This document shows positions 38,725-48,900 of a stretch of 64,000 nt of DNA, piece after piece. Position numbers and translations under genes: made by a program. The stretch is from the NCBI GenBank assembly GCA_947579665.1, contig OX388347.1, forward strand, positions 24,296,562 to 24,360,561, read 5' to 3'. The notes under the pieces are model-generated. The model saw only the letters and a program-made list of their open reading frames with translations. It ran no database searches and had not been told where the DNA came from. Source of the stretch: Sympetrum striolatum. Lineage: Eukaryota; Arthropoda; Insecta; Odonata; Libellulidae. The number at the start of each line of letters is the position of its first letter. Position 1 is the first letter of the stretch.

Positions 38725-39264
38725 CATTATAATTTATAATTTTAGAGAAACAACAGCATGTCTTAAAATCTATGGGAAAATTGTGGATGAATGTTCAAAG
38801 TAAACGAAAGAAATATTGGTTTATACATTTCGGCTGTACTCAAATTGTACATTCTTAGTTATCTAAAGTATGAAATCAACTCAGATTATACATAGGAAAC
38901 TCCATATCATCTGATTGATCCGATGGAGATAAATATTTGGAATTCCCTGCTGATAGTTTGACCTACATTACTAAATGTAATAAAACTACAAGTAATTTAT
39001 AAAATTCATAAATAGGGCAGTCGGAATTCTGTTATATATGTCTAATTAAGACAAAAAAGGTAATCTTATATTTTGGTGTGACTTTGTGGAATGCTTTATT
39101 AGATTATAAAATTTAGCTTTACTTTATTTCTGAAACTATTAAATAGATAACAACTTCGGGCTCGCACGAAATGTTGGAAAAATAAAAATAATCTACCCAA
39201 ATACCTTTTAGATATTAATAAATTTACCCGTTTATTTATGCAAGAATATATATTTTTCCTTATA

Positions 39265-39426
39265 CAGTGAAATCCCGATCTAACGTTTTGTAGCCGCTTT
39301 GGTTTAAATTTCGAGGTCCCAACTATAGCACATACACCTTTTGTTTTTCTCATTTAAGTTTTACCACATCTAGAGTCAATTTTCTTTGGTCAGGTAAAAA
39401 ACGTTGCTTCGAGATTTCATTGCATT
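39265..39426. mobile_element. pogo/Tigger-like MITE (degenerate)
   Basis: The left end CAGTGAAATCCCGATCTAACG and the right end, reversed, CAATGAAATCTCGAAGCAACG form an inverted repeat with several mismatches. The CAGTGAAA...CGAT...AACG style resembles pogo/Tigger termini. A TA precedes the left end; the right one is mutated to CA. The interior has no recognisable frame. Confidence 0.55.
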
Positions 39427-40772
39427 GTTTTTCTGATAAAGAAAGGTCTGCAGTCAAGGAGTTATTGGTTTAGTAATTAAAGAATAGTTCTTACATTAAG
39501 TGACACTAAAAATATCTCGATTTTTCTGTATCATAAGAAAGATGGTGATGGAAAATGAATGAGATTGGTAATAAAATGTTATTTCTCAAACATAAACATA
39601 ATTTCTGAAATCTAAGATTTCACCTAGGAAGTATACATAATAGAGCCTACATGAGTATTTTCCACTGTCATTTTGTTTCAAAGTACATACACATACTGTT
39701 CCAATAGAAGATTCTCTTATAATAACAATAGAATGCATGAGTTAGGCGCAACATTATCGATCCATTGATACAAACCAATACATCATTAATTTATCCCTAA
39801 AATGGAGTGTAATGGTTTGAGAAAGGACTACTGAATTTAATCAGAATTTTTTATTCTAGTAAGGCTTTATTCTATTCAATTAAGTTTCCAATTAATACCG
39901 AAGTTATTATTCAATAAATTTTGAAATCTATAATTGTAATTCGCTATAATTCTTCGATACATAAATTTGATTCTTAATTGTTGTAAATGTTACTTTTTGA
40001 ATGAATTAATTAATTTGAATTAAAATAATCTACTTGAATTTCTATAATATATTCCTTTAAAAAAAAAGAATCGTACTTCTTATGTCCCATTGCCTTTATT
40101 TTTCGGTCTTTTTGGAAATCAGCTACATTTTTAAATTCAAATCTTCATTCACACCTCTAATCAGGAATAAATTCGCGTCTGAAATGATAAAATGGGATAT
40201 TGACCAATTTACATGATAGATCATTGGACGGGAAAATAGGGATTATACGAAATTGCAACCTTTAGAAACACCCTTTTTCCCTTCTGACATCCGTCATCCT
40301 TTCTCTGACATCAAAATAAGGTATCGCCCCTTTCCACATCTTCAGGAGTTTTTCTCTCCCTTCCACTGGACCCAAGATTTCGTTTTATGCTCTCTCCATT
40401 TACATATCCTTCCCACCTTCCTCCCTTCCTTCCCTCCTCACCTACCTACTCCCACCCCTTCCTCCCCCACCCCTGCCTCGTAATTTTACATTGAAGTCTC
40501 GCCGTCAATTACGGTTCATGCATATTTAGCATTGTATATCGGAGCGTCTCATTTCGACTTGGGAAATTGGATCCTTCTTTATTCTCTATCTTGCCATTCT
40601 CTCAGAACCCTTTTTGTTTTCTCTCGTTCTTTTTTAGCATTTATTATTTTATTCTATCCTTTTCGAATCCAATATCAGCTCTTTATAATTCTGTTGTTAG
40701 TTTCAGATAAGCTGTTGAAATATTTTCTTACCCTCTGCAGTAGATTAATAGTAACAAGTCATCTAGTTTGTT

Positions 40773-40901
40773 ACTTTCTCCATATACGAAGTATAGAGAA
40801 AGTATTGTTTTCATGAAAAAATTCAACTTCGAGATTTCAACGGAAATACATGTTTTGGGGTCTCTAGAACACGTTTTGACCATTTTCGGAATGATGTCTG
40901 T

Positions 40902-40956
<55 letters not shown>

Positions 40957-41813
40957 TGTGACAGTGGGCGCTCTTACGTGAAAACTATTAGTCGTATCAA
41001 TACCAAAATTCATATATAGTACTGTGGTGTGTGCTGTCCGAGTTGATTAGTTTTTCAAGTAAATCGGTCAACCGGAAGTCGAGCTTCATTCATCCAAGCT
41101 CATTTCCGGTTTTCCAAATATCTCCATAAATATGATATATACGTATATTGTATATCTTATAAAAGTTTTAGATAATGTGTTTTACTATAACTTTTGGATT
41201 TAATATATTTTTGTATCACCGGTTATTAGGAGTTATTCGTGAAATACTGATCAACCGTAAGTAGCTGATTATGTACTTTGTGGGCGCTCTAACATGAGAA
41301 CTCTTTGTCGGATCAACACCATATTTCATTTGTAGTATTTTTGTTTGTGTCGTTAGAGTTGATTAGATTTTGGAGTAAATCGGTTTACTGGAAGTCGAGC
41401 TTCATTCTTCAAAGCTCATTTCTGGTTTTCAAAATATCTCCATAAATATGATTTTTAGGTATATACTATAATTTGTAAAAGTTTTAGAAAATAAAATTTA
41501 CTATGACTTTTGTATGAAACATATTTTTGTATGACTGATTGTGTAGGAGTTATTTGTGAAATATTGATAAAACGGAAGAAGATGATTATGTACGTCTGTG
41601 CTCTGGTGCGAATGGCCACTTCATCGTTTTTCATCGAACATGTCCCGAAAAAACATTATTTATAATGTTTGTGACGTAAAAGATAATATGATATAAATTA
41701 ATCACTCATCTTCAAAGTTTAGATAGAATATAGAGTTCGAAATTACTGTCGTAGATAAATATTTACATCTTATATATGGAGAAAGTCATGTGCTGGCCAC
41801 ATCAGATTTTTTA
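40773..41813 (+). mobile_element. Helentron-like non-autonomous element (DINE-1/HINE type), copy 2
   Basis: The 5' end is an inverted repeat (ACTTTCTCCATA facing TATAGAGAAAGT). After a conserved block comes (GT)n at 40900-40961, then tandem units starting with GTGGGCGCTCT near 40965 and 41280 and a degenerate third near 41593 (period about 315 bp). The 3' part has TATATATGGAGAAAGT, complementary to the 5' terminus, followed by ATGTGCTGGCCACAT and ends near CAGATTTTTTA. It carries an extra stretch of about 60 bp near 41675-41735 compared with copy 1. It has no long open frame and would need a rolling-circle Rep/helicase supplied elsewhere. Identity to copy 1 is high by eye, around nine bases in ten over aligned parts. 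Confidence 0.72.
40900..40961 (+). repeat. (GT)n microsatellite inside Helentron-like copy 2
   Basis: About 30 GT units with TATG interruptions, at the position expected for the internal microsatellite of this element family. Confidence 0.95.
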
Positions 41814-42496
41814 TTATATACATTTGAACCAAAGTTGTATTTCAAAATCGAAGGCTCTTCGGTAATTATTAGTTTACTCAACTATCAATTAAGATTTTTG
41901 CTGAGAAATTTTTAATGAAATATGTCCGACGTCTGGATTTATCGTAAAATATACCCCCCGTAAATTACTGTTGATAACGCAATTATCTTTCAAAGATTCC
42001 TATTTTGAGAGTGAACCGTTTTTATTTTCTTAGGATATTTTTTTTAAGTTTATCATAATGAATTAGGTATTTGTTATTTAATGCAACGATAATTTTTATG
42101 TAGACCTCAATCTAGTCTTATGCCTTGTGTTTCTCAGTGTTAAGATTTCTCCTGTTTAAAAGATTAACATTTTGAACGGAAATCAACCTAAAACATATAA
42201 ATTATATATAAATCGTTTGATTTCGGATTCCTTACATCTTATTTTGGATCCATCTTAAAAGAATTGTACTGAAACAATCTTGCAAATATCCTTTTCTCTA
42301 AAATTCTGTTTAATATTATAATGTTATAACTAGCGCATATCATAAGTAGTAATCACGAGTTATTACTATTTATTGCTCAGCTGTTTAAGCTGAAGTTATT
42401 TTTAGTTCAACCCAAAACATATGTTAAATGTACTTTCGGTTCTTGTTAACTATGAATAGTTGAGAACAGTCGTTTATTACAGTTTTTCAGAGGAAC

Positions 42497-42558
42497 TTAA
42501 CCCTTAGACTCTCAAGAAGAAGAGCATTAGCTGATATCGGTGAGCATCTAAGGGTTAT
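42497..42558. mobile_element. 62-bp miniature piggyBac-like element
   Basis: The left end is TTAA followed by CCCTTAGACTCTCA. The right end, read in reverse complement, is CCCTTAGATGCTCA next to TTAT (one change from TTAA, or TATAA). Twelve of fourteen terminal bases match. Only about 26 bp lie between the inverted repeats. The termini differ from those at 27986, so it would be a different family. At this size an accidental palindrome is possible. Confidence 0.5.
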
Positions 42559-42586
42559 ATAAACTCAGTAGTTTCTATCTTCACCT

Positions 42587-42608
42587 GTATATATATATAT
42601 ATATATAG
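42587..42608 (+). repeat. (TA)n microsatellite
   Basis: About eleven TA units, 30 bp after the small piggyBac-like element. Confidence 0.95.
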
Positions 42609-44298
42609 TATATTTCTTGAGCCCATTGATTCCACTAAACAATTATGAATTCCCTTTTCATGGTTTCAGTAGTGAGAAAATAGGAGAAACTGCTGATTAG
42701 TGTGTGCCTCATCATTCCATAAAAATTTCCACTCCAACATTTGTAATATGTGTTTATTTTTAAAATTTTCCAAGGACTTTGTCCTAGAGCAATAAATCTA
42801 TTATTATTATTTTATTATTAAAAACACTCTTTCATTATGAAGAATGTACACGTTTCCTATAATACTTAATTTTATACTTTAATTATTACTATCTACATCA
42901 CAAAATATTTCATATCGTATGAATTCTATGAAGAATATAGAAATAAATTACACATAGACTTCATTTAGATGTTATTTTAAATGCAGTTATATTCAACTTT
43001 TGCACGAAGGAAATTATTTCTTAAATAGCACCATTTTACGTTCTTTAATCCCTTCTCAAAAAAAAGTACGGAAAGGCTCTTTCATAAAAATATTCCTTTG
43101 CATCGTACGGAAAGGACATCTAATTTCTCAGGAATCTTTTATGAAGGAGATCACTAAAATCTATAGAATGAAAAGGAACATTACGGGTCTCTTACAGAAG
43201 TTGTTTGAGTCTGGAGGAATTAGGAAAAGACGACTCGCATTTGCCGCAAACAGCTGTCACGAATGGGAATCTATGTCTTGTGTGTGTAGTTGATGGATGG
43301 GACGGACACAGAGTGGGACGGAGGCATAAAGGAAGGAAAGGGGATGCAATTGGGGGAGATTGAGGCGAGATGGTTGGGTACAGAGAGTGGGTGTGCCACA
43401 AACGTCGCATCTTTGTCTCCAAGGAATCCAGGGGAAAGGGACTTAATAGATTTTATTATACCTCGAATACGTCGGATTAAATACATATTTAATACATATA
43501 CTATAGAGACTGATATGTATTAATTGATCTCAACTGTAAAGCATTTAACTACCGCTACCTTCAGATACCGGAGAGTGCCATGTAATATCAGGAACCCATT
43601 TCCTTGTCGAAAGTTGCATCTTAACTTCATTAATATTTACCAGGGTTTTAGAGAGGAGGATTTTTACACAATTTGCTACTCAACAAATTTAACTCTAATG
43701 TAAAAAAATATTTACATTAGCAAAACAGGAAAATTGAATTAATTGGACAAAATATTTATATGATCCTTTCAAGAAGTATTTTTGTGTATCTTTATTTTAG
43801 ATTTGAATATGTACGAATTAAAAATTTTATTAATATTAAAATTCAGTTAGATCGCTACCTATATTATTATTTTTGGTATTGCTTCAAATAACGTTTTTGT
43901 CTTCATGCAAAACTTTTCTTACATTATAATACCACATACTAAGCTAATTACAATTGTGAAAGAATTCCTAATCGCATATCAGTGAGTCATGGATCAAATT
44001 TTACTTGCTAATAATTGCAGTATTATACTTCGGTAACATTTCTTCGAATTCTATAATTCTTTGGTGAACTTATATATCGCTTCAGCCGACAAACGCGGGC
44101 TTAGTTATTTAACATTCGAAGGTTGATTTGAGAAACAGCAATTGAAACAAATATTCAAGTTGTCTATTTTATGAGCTGATGGATTTTTAAATGCCGTGCA
44201 AATATTTAAGGAATGTTTAAGGCTAGCTGTATATAATTACGAGTAAAATGTTGCTTGCATTCTGCACTCATGTTGATAACACAAATTTCAAGTCGACA

Positions 44299-45292
44299 TC
44301 ATATCGAGAGGGTCATCAAAAGTAGAAAAAGTATTGAAAATATTCATAAAATTTGCTGCAATTTCTCCGTCTGGCATCGAACCCAAGTCTTACTGGTGAT
44401 AATTACTATGCAGAACAACAAAGGGTTATCGTCTCTTACTATGTGTGAAAACTCATGCAGAAATATTGGCTGCAACTGCCTCAAACGATGTCCTACTTTT
44501 CCCATATGTTCCTTATGTGAGAAATTGTAATGTGCTCTAGCATCGAACCCAAAAACAGCATGGTGTTATCTATTTTTTTTCATAAACCAAGTCTTAATAT
44601 ACATCTTCTATCTAAGCAAGAACTTCCTATCATATCGATAAATTCATCAAAAAAATAATGAAAAGCTACCCCTATGTATTATATATGAGTGATATATTTA
44701 CCGCCCGGCATCGAACCCGGGTCTTTCTTGCGATACTTTCTATACAGAACAACAGAAAATCACCATTTCTAACTACGTATGCAAATTCAAGTAGAAATGT
44801 TGGTTGTGACTGCCTCAAACGACGTCCTACTTTTCCTTAATATTCCTTATGAGAGAAAAGTTATTGTGCTCTGGCATCGATCCCAGGAATAGTACGGTCT
44901 TACAAAAATTTTTTCTTAAACCAATTCGTACCATACATGTTCTAGCCAATCACGAACTTCCTATCATTTCGATAAGTGCATCAAAAAAATAATGAAAAAC
45001 TACTCCGATTTATTTAAAAGGGCAGATTTTTGCATCGCCCTAGCATCGAACCCAGGATATTTTATGTAAAAATCATTAATGCTATCGATATATCCTGACC
45101 ATATATATAGGCTCCTAGAGTTTTGATTCTCTACCTATCCGGGAAGTATTTTTTAAAAGTTCCGGAAAATCAAAGCAATGCATTTAAATGGAAAAAATCG
45201 GGACTTTGGGGCCCTCTGGAATCGAACCCATGACACTGAGGTTCAAGATCGGCATCATATTGGGACAGGATATTCTGGCAGTTACACCTTAT
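44299..45292 (-). repeat. Tandem array, three ~332-bp units each with two tRNA-like B-box modules
   Basis: Units start at 44299, 44630 and 44964 with TCATATCGA or TCATTTCGATA, giving periods of 331 and 334 bp. Units 1 and 2 align throughout, for example GACTGCCTCAAACGACGTCC and the final AACTTCCTA. Each unit has two antisense B boxes (GGGTTCGATGC or close variants on the minus strand) about 166-172 bp apart, at about 44376, 44542, 44706, 44876, 45048 and 45214. In unit 2 the first module also shows an A-box-like TAGTTAGAAATGG and a good T-arm, CCGGGTTCGATGCCGG. The third unit diverges after its first module. The array looks like tandem copies of a dimeric tRNA-derived SINE or an amplified tRNA-pseudogene pair. 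The direction of any transcription would be minus. Confidence 0.75.
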
Positions 45293-45316
45293 GGCCAATA
45301 CGTCGTAAAAATTACA

Positions 45317-45362
45317 AGTCAATGACGCTTGTGGTTTAGCCTGTGAATTAGTATCATATCTA
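45317..45362 (+). repeat. Dispersed 46-bp repeat, copy 2, next to (TATC)n
   Basis: This matches 26707-26752 and runs directly into a (TATC)n tract at 45355-45376. A short conserved segment ending in a simple repeat is typical of a retrotransposon tail. It lies about 25 bp after the last tRNA-like module of the 44.3-45.3 kb array. Confidence 0.6.
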
Positions 45363-45376
45363 TCTATCTATCTATA
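45355..45376 (+). repeat. (TATC)n microsatellite
   Basis: Five tetramer units at the end of the dispersed repeat; probably its tail. Confidence 0.9.
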
Positions 45377-45854
45377 TCCTTGAATGAATCCAGAGAAGCA
45401 TCTATATATATAATAGATAATTTAGGCATAAAATTAAGATTATCGTCTTATCGAGATTATGGTTGAAATGAAATATAAATCAAAACAAACACATCTCATT
45501 GCATTCTGAATTTCCTCATTCTATCACTTCTGATTATTTCTTCAACTAATTTTTTTTAACGAGATATTTTTTATTCTATAGTCAAATGCTATTGTATTCG
45601 ATGTAATTGGAACGCATTAGATTCCAAATATAATCTATTTCGGAAGGATAATATATATGATTCATATGTTCGAGCATAATATCAGAAAAAATCTCGGAGG
45701 ATATTTATGACCTAAACATTAATTTATTTATTATTGCTTATTATTTCAGCACATCTTTATTTATATATATTGAGTAATAAAGATATTTTTAGGCTTAATA
45801 AATACCGGGTTTATGCTGTTATTTACCAAAAATCGCCATTCTTCAAGATATTTA

Positions 45855-45957
45855 AAATTCCAAGGAAAAACGGACTTGAAATAATTGAATTACATTTTGC
45901 ATACATTAATCTTGGGTGCACACCTTTATATGCAAAGTACCTTAACCCTTTCCTTGT
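45855..45957. mobile_element. Related element lacking the fold-back core, copy 2
   Basis: It shares TTCCAAGGAAAAACGGACTT at its left end and CTTGGGTGCACACCTTTATA plus ACCTTAACCCTTTCC at its right end with 18495-18645. The middle (about 30 bp) is unrelated and does not form the hairpin. Either the core of copy 1 is an internal inverted duplication or copy 2 lost it. Confidence 0.6.
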
Positions 45958-48900
45958 GGAATTTAAAATCATTAAAATAAAAGGGATACCATTTAATTGG
46001 CTTAGTTCTTGGTGAATTGAAGATAAGATTTTCTGAAAAAATAATCGGCTGGATGTCATCCTTGTAGCAAAACCGTACCGGGAAAATAAGTCTCCCACTG
46101 TGACAGAAAACAGTTCAACCAAAGGAGGACACCAATGATGCTAACTAGAGTCTTCCTTATTAGAAATACGTAATAAAGTAGGTATACTTCTTCAATTCCA
46201 GCCATTTCGTGGTTCTTAATGATCTTATAAGCCCTCTGATAACTCGCTACGAAATTCTATTACTTTTTAATTTAAGCCGAATACATTCCTAGGAAGTTTT
46301 AAGCGGAGACAGAGTTATTAAATAACAGCGAAATGCCGCATATTTATTCCCTGTGATCGTGGGAGCATTCGGCGAAGCAGCGTTTCCTTCCGATGAAATA
46401 AAAAGTAGAACGTCTCATTTTATGATTCTAAGATGAGAATTAATAGTTTTTGGATGCTTGGAGATCGCCTCCAGACTCAGGCGTCATATATCCTGCTCAT
46501 TAATTCAACCCTTTTGGGTCCATTCATTAACGCCCTTTTTACTTCGAAGCCCTCCTTTTTCGTTTCCTTTTTGCATTCTTTACGAATATCTTCTCTCCTT
46601 ACCGTTCTTTTGTCTCCGACCGCTTTCATTTTTTGTCTTCACTGCCCTCTCCTTTACGGTCAAATGTTTTTTTACGCGCTTTCCATCGGCATAACGTTCT
46701 CTTAGGGGTATTACTCTTGGGCTTTTACGGCCGCTTCTTTTTCCATTCCTTTTGTTCTTCTCCGCTGCCTCGCTCCCTTATTCCGTCTCTTCCTCTACCC
46801 ATCTCAACACCAGTAGGATCACAGTTGCACAGCCAAAGAATAAGGCATATGCGCCTAGAGATGGAACATCAAAAAGGGGTTAGTTTGCGAACTGTGAAAT
46901 TGCATTTAAATGTCTACGAATTTTGAATATCTATCCAATTAACGACAATTTAATGTGATAAATGTAAATTTATATTATTACATAACTCAATGATTCGTAT
47001 CCTAATTATCAGCTTGAATGTCAGCATGGGTTTTAACATTTAGCTCTTCGTTACAAAACATCAGTGATTTTAATAGTTTGTAGCAAACATAATATCATCA
47101 AAGAATGCTAGTAATTTTATGCCAAACCTTTCGAGCAATGTTGTTAAGGCATTTTGATAAAGCCGAGATTTATGTAATTTACGGAATTAATTAATTTAAT
47201 TAAACAGAAAGATATTAAAATATTTATCCTTACCAAGATAAAAGAAATTAAATTTCTTACAGAGGCGTAGTCTAAATCTGTAATGTAATGCTAAATTTTC
47301 ATCAGGCCTCAGTGAATTTAGCGTATACTTAACCTTATGCATCCTATTTAAAACCTATAAATTAAAATTTTATCGAACTTGTATAAATTATCCAAATTGT
47401 ATCATATTAATGGTATTTAAGACTATCCTCATTGGCAATCCATTTGATATTACCAATTGCTAGAGAATTGCAAAATCGAGATCTGTATCCAAGCAACATT
47501 TATGAATGGATATGCGTTAAATACATTATCATATGGAAACATTCACTAATGGGAAAAATAAATACTTCATAATTCACTAATAATGCATTCATAGTGTACT
47601 AATTCATAAGGAAACTATTCAGAGCCTACTAATGCTATAACTCAGGATAGCCTTGTTTGTAATTTATTTTAATATTCAAAAGTCAGAATCACGAAGCCGA
47701 GGTTTAATCAGATATTACGCTTACATGCCGATTTCTAGTGTGTGCCTGTGAATTGAAAATGTCCCTTTGCATGCAAAAGCATCGCGATACTTGCGTAACA
47801 AAGTCTCAATCGAGGCCTCCCGTATCGCGGTCGGCACGCATGGCCCGGGGCCATCTCCTCGAGGGGGGCAAGAAAGGCGGTCAGAAAGGGGTTCTAAGGG
47901 ACGACCGGTTTTGCATTCTTTATCCTCCTCATCTTCAACCGGTCTCTTTTTGAATTGGAACTTGTCCGGTGAGGTCCGATCCCAACCTTATCCCTCCGAT
48001 CTAATACCCTTGGGGGACCCCGCTGCTACCTTCGCGGCTACCCCGTAGGGTCACCCGTGTGAAAGTCCACGCCCCCATCCCCAGCACACGTGGGGTCGTA
48101 CCTTTCATTCTCTTTGCCGTTTCCGATTGCCTCAGATATTGTCCTAGGGGACGGAGTAGCTTCGGAGACACCGGAAGGATGCAACAAACTTTATGTTGAA
48201 AATGTATTATTTTCGACTCACTGTATGAGAATAGAGTACCATTAATCCACTTTTACATTCTTATCAGCAATTTCATTATAAGAAGACAGATAGAATGCCG
48301 GAAATCATTTGCATTGGAAAATATCCTCCATGACGATTTATAACTTCATATTAATGCTTTAAATATATTGCATGGTATAATAAACACCGTGATATTTGGT
48401 AATATAACCAATTTATACATTTGATTTTTCTATAATATCGCTATATGCCTGGAGCCTATATCAGTTCATTTCAGTCATGTTCAGTATGTTCAAGAGGATT
48501 TACATTGAAGTCTTAAATATCAATAGAATAGGGAACAAGGAAAGGAATTCCATTAGCAGTAGATTCATCATATTCTTTCAATTCTTCTTTATATAAATGT
48601 TACTTCAATATATAGATAGATAAAGGACTTCATTAAACGAAATTTAAACTTTCAAGTCCCATCATCACAATCTCAAATCCATTCAGATTCCTCTTCTTAG
48701 GATCATCAATTTCAAATTAACAATTATGGCTTGATTTGCTTCGGCTTTCCGAGTCACCTCACCTTTATTAGAACATATTTTCTGCTAAGATTTATTCCTT
48801 CCAGAATTCCTGACAGCTATATTTTTTAGCATAATATTCCCTAGTTTCTAGCCAATTATTGTTTCTCTTCTTTTTCCCAATGTTTTTCTGAGGCCCCTTT

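Larger units (their letters stand above)
35234..40772. other. DNA between the two Helentron-like copies; no gene seen
   Basis: This holds islands at about 35700-36080 (pyrimidine), 37480-38640 (the longest, purine-rich on plus, with GGGAGGGGAGGGG near 37937) and 40255-40500 (pyrimidine), plus two MITEs listed separately. The 193-codon minus frame at 38038-38619 lies in the purine island and shows no conserved motif. Confidence 0.55.

Noticed and set aside
44299..45292. Cluster of functional tRNA genes
   Set aside because: The B boxes are good but the acceptor and anticodon arms do not form, and modules repeat as a long unit with AT-rich spacers. A repeat array fits better.
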